Position numbers and translations under genes: made by a program
Source: Turbatrix aceti
Lineage: Eukaryota; Nematoda; Chromadorea; Rhabditida; Panagrolaimidae
Reading direction: 5' to 3'
Length of the DNA: 64,000 nt
NCBI GenBank assembly: GCA_963969345.1
Contig: OZ017770.1
Span: forward strand, 4,287,246-4,351,245
In this document: one piece after another, positions 1-17,867 of the stretch
Layout of the letters: every line of letters starts with the position of its first letter
Numbering within the stretch: the first letter of the stretch is position 1
Notes under the pieces: generated by a model
What the model was told of the DNA's origin: nothing
Databases searched by the model: none
The model's input: only the letters and a program-made list of their open reading frames with translations

Positions 1-1466
1 GTAGAATTTGGCGTTCGTTTGCTGCTTTGCGATAGTTACTCAGCGAATATTCGGTCGAATAGACCACATGCACTAAATCTACTCTTTCGCTCTGTTATTA
101 CCTGAGTTGTGGCGACTGAACAGACTGCCGAGTGCGCAAACTGAAAACAAAAAAGAGCGCGCTGTTCAAGGCGTCAAACACCCTAGAATTAATAACAGAA
201 ATATTCATTCAAAATTATTTTTTTAAAAGCTTCCCTCAACAGAAATATTCATTTAAAATTATGTTTTTTAAAAGCTTCCCTCAACACAAAACATAAATTT
301 CGGATGTTGATGACACATTTGCAAAAAAAATAAATGACCAATTTTATGCAGCAATTCAAGGAGCAAAGAATGGTCACCAGACGCAATATCCTGTCTATTC
401 ATGGTTTTATCCGGTTATCAGTATCACCCCCTCTTATTTTTTCACTCCTGTCTCAAAATGCTGGTTGTGACAACGTAGCGTGATGCGTGGATAAAATCCA
501 ATTTTCTGACGTCAAAAAAATCCGTTTAAATTTGCAATGCAATAGAAAGTATGGAAAAAATAGTTTACGTGATACGGCGGGCGTTCTGTCAAACTTCTTA
601 TGACCAACGCAATACTACTTGACCTTTCTCGGAGATGTCTTGCAAATTCAGTGTTCAATTTAAAAGTCCTACGCAGGCTGACTAATTTCTCTATCAGACA
701 ATTAATAATTCCTCTTTCACCTGTAAACTGAGAAACAGAAACCTCTGCAGAAGCTTTAGCAGGGGCTTCTGAAAATCAGCCCGCGCATGCTAATGCACCT
801 GCCCGGTAAAAGCTAATTGTGCCCAGAAATACACGGGACTGTAAATTTAAAGGTCGGTAAACAATAACATTAAATGCCGTTTTTACCGTACAAAAATAAG
901 TTGCATTACTGTATTTTAACTGACATGAGCAATGGAATTTTGACGACCTTTCAAGCATTTTAATTTTTAATTTGTATTAGTTGTGCTCTTGTTAATAACC
1001 AGATTACAACGCATGTTCGTATGTATCATGCACATTAAGTTTGCTTCCTTATTTGCGATTAATTGCTGCTTTGCATGTGAACAAACGATGTAGAAAAGCA
1101 TTTTTTGAATTCTTCAAAGACAATGAATACTTCATTTTTTACCTTTTTTTCCAAAATGGATTACACGATACAGTAATATTGAAATAATGTTTACAGTGAA
1201 TGATTCGGCAACGTCGAAAGCGAGGAAATGTAATTGCAATTTTTGATACATCATTTTTTTCAACAATACGTGGGAATAATTGAAGGTCAGAGAGATAGAG
1301 AAAAAAAGGGCAAGGACAAGCTTCTACTCGACTTCATCAAGTGTTCGATTACAGGGGCAAGGATCGATCAAATGGATTGTATACACACAAAAGCTATTGC
1401 TATACAGGGGACAGATGTTATTCGTGCACAAATTTGGAGATATAGATGCTGTCATACGAGCTGTTG
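1..1466. other. Intergenic, 3' flank of cmk-1
   Basis: No coding exon is supported on either strand. The open frames between about 776 and 1579 are short, lack splice-joined partners and show no domain pattern. The only distinct structure is the two-copy direct repeat at 194-282. Confidence 0.6.
194..282. repeat. Two-copy direct tandem repeat, 44-45 nt unit
   Basis: Copy one is 194-237 and copy two 238-282. Both begin AACAGAAATATTCATT and end AAAAGCTTCCCTC. They differ by one substitution and by small changes in the T-rich middle. Function unknown; it looks like a recent local duplication. Confidence 0.9.
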
Positions 1467-7528
<6,062 letters not shown>

Positions 7529-7930
7529 ATGCCTTTCGTTACGCTTGATACAAATGTTCCTGTCCCTGCGGACATCAACCAGAAGCTGACCGCGCTTCTC
7601 GCAGCTAGCATTCCTGAAAAACCCGCTGCTCTTTTCGCAATCACGGTTAATTCGACCAAGAATTTCACGTTCGGTGGTGTTGATACTCCTGCTGCTGCGC
7701 TCAAGGTTCGATTTTCAGAATTTTTCAAGTTGATCAGAATGAGACAAATTTTTCAGATTCGAGCCTTCAGCATCTTCAACCCGGATAGCAACAAGGTCTA
7801 CTCAAAAAAAATTGCTGACGGTATCGAAAAGCTCCTCGGCGTTCCTAGCGACCGACTTCTCATCGCCTTTGTCGATATTCCAACTTCTCACTGCGGATTC
7901 AATGGCACCACATGTGACACGCTTTTTTAA
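7529..7930 (+). CDS. mif: Macrophage migration inhibitory factor (MIF/D-DT) homolog
   Basis: MIF-family tautomerase/cytokine-like protein. Two exons (7529-7705, 7757-7930) give 116 residues, the standard size. The ATG at 7529 is preferred over the GTG at 7508 because MIF needs Pro directly after Met (MPFVTL); that Pro is the catalytic base. The lysine in PEKPAAL sits where the active-site lysine lies, and the C-terminal GFNGTT block matches nematode MIF-2 types. There is no signal peptide, as expected for this non-classically exported family. The 51 nt intron is a multiple of three and has no stop, so an unspliced message would encode 133 residues with a disrupting insert. An AATAAA at 8218-8223 is a likely poly(A) signal. 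Confidence 0.93.
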   Translation: MPFVTLDTNVPVPADINQKLTALLAASIPEKPAALFAITVNSTKNFTFGGVDTPAAALKVRFSEFFKLIRMRQIFQIRAFSIFNPDSNKVYSKKIADGIEKLLGVPSDRLLIAFVDIPTSHCGFNGTTCDTLF

Positions 7931-8311
7931 GAAATTTCAAATGTTTGTAAGCAGGATGAAATGTGATCGCTACTAGTAAAACAGGAACTTGGCATCCGAA
8001 AAGCTCTTTTTTTTCAGACAAAAAGGATGGCCAACTCGGATGCATTTCTTTAGGTAAACATGCATTTGTTTCTCTGATGGCGTTTAAAATGACGACATAA
8101 ATTATTTTTATTTGTGTGTGTCTTGGCATGCGCACAGCCAAAATCACGTGACGATGATCGGGGGCGGGCTGATTGTTGCATTGCGCATTTGTAATCAAAA
8201 AACCGTTTATTCAGGAAAATAAATAAATGCAGACAATAAATATTGTTGTTCAAAATAAGAAAAACATTCACGCGGTTTTACAACATGGGGATTTTTACCC
8301 GGAGAAAATTG
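7931..8311. other. Convergent 3' ends of the MIF and GPCR genes
   Basis: Short AT-rich spacer. Overlapping poly(A) hexamers serve both strands: AATAAA at 8218-8223 and 8222-8227 for the plus-strand MIF gene, and TTTATT at 8206-8211 (AATAAA on minus) about 100 nt past the GPCR stop. Confidence 0.6.
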
Positions 8312-10522
8312 TCAAAGAAAAGTGCTCTCATGTTGGCCGTTAAGAAAGAAATCCATGCTATTGGAATACATATCGCTGTCATCGTCGGATGTTTCTTCGG
8401 TCTTTGGTTGATCGATTGCAGGCAAACTGCTTGCAACCGGGCTTTCTGGATTTGGTTTTAAGAGGGGTATTGTGCTTGTGCTGGGTTTAACTGATTCCGG
8501 CATTTCAATGTTGTTTGGGTGATGGTTGTTGGTCGGAGACATTCGATAGCTGTTGTGATGCGTCATAAGTTGATTTCCATTGTTGTCAGTATCGTACCTT
8601 GAACTTGCAAGAAATCCGTTGTCGTTCTGCAATTTACAACATCTGACATTTACGAAAATTCTAAGTAAGGCTGCATTATCACCTGCTTATGGGCCGAAAG
8701 ACCATGGACAGATGGTACTATTTTCATGGTCGGCGTCGTGCTGAAGCCGTTAACCATGGTAGTTTCTGTGGCACGACTGCCTCGGTAACGATGTTGTAAT
8801 TGGCTGTTCAGAGCACCTGAAATGCTCGACAAGGCGTAATGGACAATCACAGACCCCAAGACCAAGAGTGCAAAACGTAATGCGCTGCCTCATCTTAATA
8901 TTCTGATAAAAATGAAACGATCCCTTACCGTAGAGAATCCAATTGACCGCTGAATTCGTGAATGGTAAGGCATGGATGAAGTACATGCAGTAGACAAAAA
9001 CAGGAGGGACACGCTCATTTGAATTTTCAGCGTATTCAAGATACACTGCGTAGGCTGTTGCTACCCAGAACGGTGTCCAACAAAGGAAGTAGAAGCACGC
9101 AACGGCTAATGTGTACAAAGAGATTCGCATCAGTGGAATGTGGCTTGCCTGAAAGCCATTTTCCAGTAAAAAATGTCTTATTTACTTTTTTATGTAAATC
9201 CCATACCGTAAATTGTCTTGCATGTTGCCGCAGTTTCTGGAGCAACCTATAGTAGAAGAACGCGACGAGGAAGAGGGGGATAAGGTAGCACAGGACAAAG
9301 AGAAAGATTGTGAACATGGCAAATACCTCACTCGAGATATTCACCATTGTGCATTTTTCGATCCTCATGCGAGTCTTTTTTCCAGGTGCTGTTTCCCTTT
9401 CGAAGAGGACAAGTTCACGCGACGTGAAGCTCCACAGGAGTGGACAGAGCGTGAGCAGAGCGTAGGCTGCGAGTCCTGCAAATGAAAGTTACTAATTTTG
9501 AAAAATGATGTAGACATGTCATCACTCACCGACTAGGATACACACTGCAAGAGAAGTCGAGCGAAGCCACCGCTTTTGAGGATGACATACTCCGGCGAAG
9601 CGATCAAAAGACATGGCAGTCAGAATAAGAGCCGACAAAACTTTACCAAAGTTCTCCAACACCGCATGAAGTTTACAGACAATGGATCCGAACATCCAGA
9701 ATCCCAGAATCTGATCGATGACCGTAAACGGTAAGCTGAGACATACCCCGAAATCCACGCAAGACAGGACAATGACGTATATGAGTGTATTGTCCAGGTT
9801 AGCGCGTCTGGATCTTACCTAAAAATTTAAAAAAAAAATTGCGTGCAACTCCTACGCTACGTTAATGCTTCGCTTGTCCCGCACTTACCACATGATAGAT
9901 TGTCGTCAACACGGCAACGTTGCCACACGTTCCAAAAAGAAACAACAGCATATATCCGACAGCCATGATAAGCACGTGAAGATCTTCATGGTTAGGTGGC
10001 GGTAAAACATCCGTTATTTCATACTCGCCCTGCAGTACCATGGCTAGGCTCTGAAAAAAATAAGAATATACAATAGTTGGCAGGGATATTTATTGTTGAA
10101 AGAACGTAGATTCAGGAGCAGAAAAAAAATCGTTGCTACATCTATGCCAAAACGCGTTTGTTGAATACATAGAGTTGTCACTTCGAGAATCTCATTTGCA
10201 AAACATGAGCTTTAAAGCCTTTTGTTTTAATCTATCTACCAAAAAATACGTCTGAACAATGTAAGTGAAAATGTTATTTTTCTAGCTCGTCTACTCTACC
10301 AGTCCCACTTTTGCAACTTATGATGTTATCTAACTTTTTTTAATTTTGTTTTTTTGTGAAACCAAGCGTAAAAAATTAGGTAATCAACACGAGTCATTTT
10401 TTAATGTATGCTTTCAGAATAAATTTTAGTTTAATTAATCAAGAGACAACCAAGAGTCCACTTACCTTTCTGTCATCGTATGATGCATTTTGCAGTTGCG
10501 AACGGATCAACTCTTCTGACAT
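8312..10522 (-). CDS. Rhodopsin-class G-protein-coupled receptor, peptide-receptor type
   Basis: Seven exons (10522-10466, 10050-9889, 9818-9530, 9475-9207, 9148-8929, 8816-8683, 8626-8312) join in frame to 481 residues with seven hydrophobic segments. TM1 contains GTCGNVAVL. TM2 has the LDNTLIYVIVLSCVD pattern. The DRY motif at the end of TM3 reads DRF (SFDRFAGVCHP). TM6 carries FLCWTPFW, typical of peptide receptors. The TM7 NPxxY site reads NWILY, so Pro is replaced by Trp. The N terminus (about 45 residues) has one N-glycosylation site (NAS) and no signal peptide. The roughly 110-residue tail is rich in Ser, Asn, Pro and acidic residues. The intron after the TM7 exon was set by phase: only the acceptor at 8817 keeps the frame open. 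Ligand cannot be named from sequence. A splice acceptor lies 8 nt before the ATG. Confidence 0.88.
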
Positions 10523-12830
10523 TGTGACTTCTAAAATAAGGTACTTGGAACATTGATAAAAAAAAGTTAAATTAACACCGCCTTTGAAGCAAAACACGTA
10601 AGCAAGATGCAAAAAATAATGAGTCTTCTTCGAACATTTATGCAATTATAAAAGTTCACTGTCCTTATTAACCTATTTTTTTCAAATATCATACAGATAA
10701 AAAGTAAGAGAAACAGATTGTGAAAAATGACACATAGCATTAAAAAGATAGTTTTCAAATGATGTACACCAACTCACTACCATCATCAAATGGGCCTTAG
10801 AGACGAAAAACATTTTTTGCTTCACACTTTTTTCCTTTGCGAAAGGTTCTGTGGTTTCGATAATGAGCGTAAAAATCCTGGGCACAATCATTTACTCCTA
10901 CTCATACATTAGACGTTGCTGCATCAGACAAAAACGTCTAGCAAAAAAAACAGCCTAAAATGCAATTATGATCGAAAATAATAATTTAAAAAAAGGTGTC
11001 GACAAAGCAAACAGCTTATCTTAATGGTAAGACGCGCTACACCTGCGCGTAGGTAACCTAAAATTGTATTTATTCCCTCCGCAGATGCCTAAGGCAGCAA
11101 GAATTTTTTATTAACATATTTGCTGAGCCATGAGAGGGATGAACGTTAGGGGTTCGGCTTTGATAATGTTCAAATACCTACTTTATTGGACTAGCAATAG
11201 AAATTATAAAAAAAAGTAATATTAAGTCTTTTACGATCAAAAAACTCAAAATAAATAACATAATCATGTTAAAACAAATAACCCAAGGCACATAACAGAA
11301 ACAGTATTATGATCTGCGCTTTCTAAGGAGCTATATGAAGTATGGAGTGGATTACGACTTTGAGGTGGTGGCGGCGGCGGAGAAAAAAATATTAATCGCC
11401 TTTGTAGTTTAAAATGAGAAACAGCTTATGCAACGTAGAAACAGAAAAAAAACAGTAGTTTGTTTAATCTGTAATTGATGCCCCTAACAGGATCAACAGC
11501 TTCCTATTTGTAGATGACGATTATGAGACGCCGACGAAACAAGTAAACATTCCTGTCACACAAAAAAGAGAAAACTAGCGACGTTTTTGACAAGGTGTTG
11601 AAGAGATATGCATGTCGGACACCAAATATGCCAAAATGAGACGTAGGTGCATCTTTGGGGCGTTACAGGGGGTGCGGTGTTTTAGGATTTTCAAAAAAGT
11701 GGCATAATGATACGAACCAAGATATGTAAAATATCAAAAGGCACATAGAGAATAATGCATTATGTTAATGGGGTTAACATCCCACGAATGATAGCCTGAC
11801 GATAGCATCATCCACAGTTTTTAAAAGAAATATTCAACGTTTTTTTTATAATTCTATGATGCAAAAGATATAGACATGCAACACACAGTAAAGTGATATA
11901 ACTTATGAAAAATATTCACAAACGGTCGTTCCACACTAGAATGCCTAAGTGTTGACTGACATTCGTGACAGTTAGAAGTTGATAATTATACCTATATCTT
12001 TTGCATAAAGTTTTTGATAACCACAAAATAAGAGATAAAGTGCAGAGTCGTGCTGGCTATCATGTTGTGGCAAATGGGCAGTTTAACGCAGGTAACTGAT
12101 GTTTAAGGACCTGTTAATGTGACTTTCTAACTTGTAGACTGTAATAGTCTTAAAAATAGTTCTTTAGATCCAATTGGGCATAGAATTAGATTTTGATAGA
12201 GGAAAAATATTTACCGACGGCGGCACTTCATACCTCGTTGGTAAGTTCAACGAGACAAAAGATTAAAAGTAATATCGTTTCACGTTTGTCTGTTGCTTCA
12301 AACTCACTTTTTTTTTTTAAAAAAGGAGTGGGGTTCAAAATTATGGACATCAAAAGCACGTATGTAGTCACGGATACCAACAACAATGTTATCCTAGGAT
12401 TTGCAGTTACTGGGATGTAAAGGGAACAGAGATCATTTCGTGTATGGTAAACGGGGTAGTATTTTGGTGACTGGCATTTTTGTTCTTTCGAAAAAAAGTT
12501 ATAAAGCCTCTGCAACAATACGTGAACACGGCATTGTTTCCACGGTTCGCTTCACTCAGAAAGAGCCATGGCTTAAAGAAACACCAAGTGTAATGCAATT
12601 CACCATATAATTGTTCGCAATAATTTATTAGCATATATTTTTAGTTTGTAATACAAATTCATCGCGCAAAACGAAATATGTGCAAGGAATGCACATTCAA
12701 TGGGGGTGTTGAGATCATCATTGTAAGCTTGTCTTACTACATTCGGTATCGGGGGTGGGGACGCTAATAGCAGAAGCAAAAAAATATATACCGCTGTATA
12801 TTTGTTGTTTAGAATACGTATGAAGAGGAT
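10523..12830. other. Intergenic, GPCR upstream region
   Basis: About 2.3 kb without a supportable exon; A-run rich. A TTTTAG acceptor at 10531-10536 (minus) lies 8 nt before the GPCR ATG, consistent with trans-splicing or a 5' UTR intron. The open frames at 12193-12634 overlap on both strands and look random. Confidence 0.55.
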
Positions 12831-13785
12831 TTAATCCGGATACAAGGGCTGCAATGACTCTTCTTCGGGTAAAGGCTTTCGCCTCCACCTTGGATTAGCG
12901 ACAAGCAGTATCACGCAACCGGCATAACCCACGATGCTCAGACCTAGTATATTGGCAATGAGTTGTTGTCCGCAGAGCTCGCCATGCTTGGTCCAACAGC
13001 TGAAAGGATAGTCTATCAATTTTTGACACGAAAAAACAATAAGGGTCAGTCAGACTTACGCATGCTTCCATGCAGCTCGCTCTGAAATGCCCATAAGCGC
13101 GGCCCCGGTAACAGCCATGAGTAGGATAAGGCCAAATAATTGATGAAATGGCAACGCGAACTTTCGAATATCCAAGTTCAAGCCAGGGAAAAAAAATGTG
13201 ACGAAGCTGAATGTGAACTAAAAAAAAGCGTGAACGTCAGTGTCGCGACAGATGAGAGATTAAAAATCCGACCTGCAAAATGTATCCGATGACGGTGAGT
13301 AGGCCAATCCACGAATGTAAGGAAATGAGATTAGGGATGGGGGAAATACCACCGTCATCACCTCTGTGGTAATCGTGTGAATCCCAGACAGCTTTGAGGG
13401 CCACTGTTGCAAAAATCAAAGCTCCAGAATGAATGACGACATGCAGTAATTTTGTGAAACGTTTTCGTTCGTGACGAAAAACGCGGTAAACAATAATCGC
13501 TTCGCCGAAAAGAAAGACCATGCCCATGGACATGAATGTCGGATGATAGTGGAATTCGCGTTCGGGATCATCGCGCCATGAAAATCCGCCTTCATTGAAG
13601 CCACCCATCCACATGGCAGCCGACAGGACAGCAAAGATGCCTTAAAATAAAGTTACTTTAATTGCCGGCGATTAACCAAAAGGCTTCGACTTACCTAGCA
13701 GTTGAGAGATAGCGAGAACCCCATTGAAAAGGCGGTTGCTTTGGTGCTCGCTGAGGATATGATATGACTCGAAAATCAGCGACAT
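12831..13785 (-). CDS. Cytochrome b561 family transmembrane ferrireductase
   Basis: Two-heme membrane protein that passes electrons across a membrane, usually from ascorbate to ferric iron or monodehydroascorbate. Four exons (13785-13695, 13640-13273, 13217-13060, 12999-12831) give 261 residues, the normal size. Six helices are seen. The heme-ligand histidine pattern is present: HYHPTFMSMG, HVVIHSGAL, SLHSWIGLL and LPFHQLFG. The stretch before the third helix, DYHRGDDGG, is a lumenal loop. The short C-terminal tail has a dileucine-like acidic stretch (EEESLQPL), which may direct endosomal sorting (inference). A TTTTTTAG acceptor sits 14 nt before the ATG. Confidence 0.92.
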
Positions 13786-14989
13786 ACTGCTGCGCACTCC
13801 TAAAAAATTACGGGTTAGAAACCTAAACAACGCAATGTTTTTGATGCAACAGGGAACATAATTCAGCGAAGTTGAACACATTACAAAAAGTTTTAAGCGT
13901 CATGTTACGATTATGTGTACAACTTTGCGCATAAATCAATTTGGATACACGTCAACCTCCATGCTGGCAAAGGAGCAACGCTCCATCTCGCAACGAGAAT
14001 GTCAGTCGATTCGCGCAAATGTCGGGTTTTATGCCGTGAGTAGGCGAGGATGTTAATGCAACTGGTGGCAACCACAAAAAAACCTCTTTGCAAAATCGGT
14101 GGTCTAAAAAGGATTGTTGCACACGGGCGCGTGTGTGTGGGCACAGTAGATTTATGTTTATGATAAAAGGAACTGCCACAAGGACTAACAATTGACAATA
14201 TATTATTTTTTCATGTCAACCAAAAAAAAGTAATTTGCCACAACGAACGAGTCTTTTTTAGGCGAACAAATTATACGAACTGCTGTTTAACGACCGCTTG
14301 CTTCCGTGGTTCATTATAAGCCGTGCAACGGACCCTTCGTGCGTCCTCTATCCAGTTCCTCTGCATGGTTTCGACCCAAAATGTACAAAAGTAATTAAAT
14401 CACACCACGGATAAAGATGAGAGCGGCTAATATGTAATGTCGAGTAAAAAAGCCAAAACGGCGTTGGCTGGCGATGTGCCTTCATGCAAGAAGATATCAT
14501 GTCAACAACCTCCCGCAGCACTGCCAAACCGAGTGTTTACAGAATGGGCACTGGCCGCCAACAGGAAAGATGACAAGCTTTTTTTCGTTCAAATTAGAAT
14601 GGCATCAAGGCCTCAAGGCGTTTTATTAATGACAAAAACCGCTTCGTAGTTTGTATGCCCTTGCAACATATTTTTTTTTCATATGACATCAACAATGGTT
14701 TGTTTCTTTCTCTCCTGGTGTTTTTGTTATCGTAAGCTTTAAATTTTTATAATTACAAAACATGTCTCATACACGACTCTATTATCCAATACGCAGATAG
14801 CAGCGGGAATGTACGTGTGAATTTTCTCTGTCATTTACATGTGCTCTGTCTACCAAAAAAATAAAGTGATATCAAGAAAAATAAATTGTTAATTTAAGAG
14901 CCAAACAAATATTATTCGCCAGAGTATAGTTGAGTCGTTTGCAATGAATCCTCTTAATCAGCTGATCCATCGTCGGTCAGGTTTGGTGT
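13786..14989. other. Intergenic between cytochrome b561 and V-ATPase D
   Basis: 1.2 kb, both neighbours on the minus strand. Upstream sequence for the b561 gene and 3' flank of vha-14. I see no coding exon or RNA gene. Confidence 0.55.
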
Positions 14990-15962
14990 TTACGAAAAGA
15001 GGATAGGCAAATCGTCTTCGGTTTCCAGAATATTGCGCTGTCCATTTTCGGGCGCAGCAAGGGAGAGAGCAGCCGCTTCGGCAGCAATATTCTCCGCCTC
15101 AGCACGGTCACGCTTCTTCTTGCTTTGAATCTTTTTCATGCTGAAAGCAGAATCGTTGGAAAATATGAAAACAACTACACATGACTTGACTCACCGGAAG
15201 AACTCTTCGCGCTCCATTTCATCCAGCTCAGTGACGATGTAGGTGAGCGTGTTCTCAATACGAGGAATAATTACATGCTCAATAGCATTCACACGACGAT
15301 TCGTGATCTTGATGGCTTCATCGAGAGTAATGAAGCAAGTCTGAAGCGTAGCAAGCTCGACGAGAAGTTCAATAGCCTTGCTAAAGTTTTTCTTCAGACG
15401 TGTGATGTTGGAGCCACCCTTGCCAAGGCCAACGAGGTCGTAGGTGTCTGGGCCGTCGACGTAGGACTCAAAGACGGGAAGGAAGACTCCTATAAAATGC
15501 TCAGGATTAATCACAAGTTAACATGGCAGAGAAACTCACCGACGACGTTTTCCTTCTTCGTGCGAACGCGATACTTCGCCTGATTGACGTTTTGAACGAC
15601 GGTGTGAGCAAAATCACCGGCAGTGAACTTGGCTTCAGCGAGGGAAATGGAAGCTTCCTTCATGACTTCTCCCATGAGAACCTTGTTCTAAAAAATAACG
15701 ATAATGCATCGCTTGATATGGCTGAAAAACACATACCTGGACGATTTTCTTGAGGATATCACGGAATCTCATATTCAACGCGTCAGCCTTCTTCTTGAGC
15801 AAGCTGTGACCCTTCTGAGCACCCTTCAGGCGAGTTTTCATCAAGGATTGCGCCCTGAAAGACATGTGATTGAGTCATCCCTTGGTTTATAAAATCTCTA
15901 GAATCTTTAACTTACATGCGTGATGGAAAAACAGCTATCCTGTCTTTGCCACCTCCGGACAT
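14990..15962 (-). CDS. vha-14: V-type H+-ATPase subunit D
   Basis: Central-stalk subunit of the V1 sector, part of the rotor that couples ATP hydrolysis to proton pumping. Five exons (15962-15916, 15854-15737, 15687-15540, 15489-15195, 15140-14990) give 252 residues (family about 245-260). The conserved N terminus starts [16 protein letters not shown], then [20 protein letters not shown], a long coiled-coil helix. The distal [14 protein letters not shown] and EREEFFRMKKIQ segments are also family signatures. The C-terminal about 45 residues are acidic and variable, as usual. Subunit E of the same complex is encoded about 36 kb away at 51.7-52.4 kb. Confidence 0.97.
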
Positions 15963-17867
15963 GTTGATGTATCACAGATAATCAGAATTCACAAAATATC
16001 TTCCAAAAAAGAAATAGACAGGAAAAATAGACCGCACTCGGAACAAGTTGCAACGATTGCAGAGCTTCAACTGAAGACCAAAAATCGATCTTCATATCTC
16101 TGGCAATGTGTCCGGCGCGCATTTCAATTTTCCTGCGGTGAAGGTTAGTAAAAAACCTGCGTATTTTTCGCCAGTGCTTCTCGAATGGATGTTTTTGTTC
16201 TTCAAATGACGTATTATTTCAGTGAATGTTATTTTGATGCGTTAGCAATTTTTTCTTCAATGTTGTTCGATTTTCTTCCGTGTACTCACTTTAGGCCTCT
16301 ATTTTTTGTCAATTATCAGTGATAATCGCCTGTTTTGTGTTTACTTTTAAAAATGTTCGTTGACGTTGAAATCTATCTTTTGTCTGACTCTCTCTAGCGG
16401 CAAGTTTTGATTAGTTTAGCTTTTTTGTCTTTGATCATTTTTGATGATGCAGTGAGAACGGAAGGAGTAGTTATAAAAGGGGGGGGAAACGATACAGCTC
16501 AGTCTCTTTCTCGTCGGACGTCGTAGTTAGGCTAAACGTTGACTGAACTTTGTACAAGTCAGTCTGGAAGACTCACTAAACTGCTGCGCACAGCAAGATC
16601 AGTCCACACCAAGCTTTTACATAAAGGAAGAGTTTTGCGTGATTTTGGGCAGTTTGAACTGATAAGGAGTGCTTCGCTTTTACTTTTTGGATTACGTTGC
16701 GGGGGGATTGGCTGTTCTTGTTCTATGCTCGTTGTGCGTGAGCGTTATCTCCGAGTGTTTGAGTTATTATTTCATAATAGTAACGAGAGTGTTTGAGTTA
16801 TTATTCAGCCGCGGAGTACGACGACTCACCAATCAATCAGCCCACAGCTCCGCCTCAACAACCCCCAAAACCACAAGGCGAGAAGGCCGGCGGAGTCTTC
16901 TATAAAAGAGCCGCCAGAGGGAGAAAAAGTAAGAGAGAGGGAAGAAAGACTTCAGAGAAGGAACCTCGTTTTGTATTTTATTGTTTATCGTAACATAAAC
17001 TGCTTCTGATATCTGAAAGAGGAAGGACATCCGAGTAGAACCGGGTTTTGAGCGTCTGGGCGAGCCCCCAGATGACAATAGTTATCTCTGACCTGTCCCA
17101 GCTGATTTTATCTTTGGGCGCATTACGTCTTCGTTCACCGGATTTGTTTAGGAACGACTTGCCAAGGGTGAGAATGTGCTCACTCAGTGTGCAAGGTGGA
17201 GTCTACCTGTCTTTGCTTGTCCTGCGCTTTCACTTTTATCTGATTAATTGCGATCCAAATTGTATTTTTATGTACGCATCACATGTTCTGGTAACTGATA
17301 GATAGGTACTCAGCGAGGCGCTAAACCTGTCTGCAATTTCTGCATAATATCAGAGTGCAGGTGAAATAACTTTGATCTTTGATTCTCCTTTTCCCGATTA
17401 AGTGAAATTTAGAGGACACCGAACTCTCACTTTTTAGGGGGTAATTTCTGCGTCGTCTAGACATTTCCTGGAACCGGATGCTTTGATAGGCGTGAGTATA
17501 ATCTTTCCGATTTTTTCCATGTTGAATGTTGTTTGATGTGATATGGCAAAGGGCTTATCGGCTGATCTGAGGTCAGACTGCGAGACGACGCTTAAAAGAA
17601 TGATGATGGTTGCCTAAATTCCACTTTCCTTTATTGTCGTGTGATAACCACTTTTTTTATGAGCTTCTCACCTGTTATCATTGTAAACAGTAGGTGTCAC
17701 AAATTTATTGCCTTTTTACTGTCCGCTAATTTTACAGCTAACTAACGTGTACTTTTGACTTCTTTTTTTGCATCAGCGTGACGATTATCTGTTTTTCTTT
17801 GTAAAATGATATTGTGACTCATTCTGGCAATTTTTAAGTAAATTCGCAAGGCTCCCCTTCACTTACC
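15963..17867. other. Divergent promoter region between vha-14 and the dipeptidase gene
   Basis: 1.9 kb between two divergent housekeeping genes. It holds a clear TATA plus initiator arrangement at 16472-16504 on the plus strand and a second TATAAAAG at 16901-16908. A GC-richer stretch near 16820-16930 contains short frames with no protein family signal. Non-coding first exons could lie here. Confidence 0.5.
16472..16504 (+). promoter_or_regulatory. TATA box and initiator core promoter
   Basis: TATAAAAG at 16472-16479 is followed by TCAGTC (16499-16504), whose A lies 29 nt after the first T of the box: the classical metazoan TATA-Inr spacing. It points toward the dipeptidase gene 1.36 kb away, so it would produce a long 5' UTR, an upstream non-coding exon, or a separate transcript. 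Confidence 0.5.

Noticed and set aside
8817..8928. GPCR tail read through the acceptor before NIKMRQRITF
   Set aside because: A CAG acceptor there gives either a stop or the wrong phase with the TM7 exon; the acceptor at 8817 gives YGALNSQLQHRYRG, in frame with both neighbours.
11000..11080. tRNA-like fragment with TGGTAAGACGC
   Set aside because: Resembles a D-arm only; no acceptor stem pairing and no B box downstream.
12193..12634. Overlapping frames on both strands (75-96 codons)
   Set aside because: Mutual overlap, A-run-derived Lys/Phe stretches and no domain signal.
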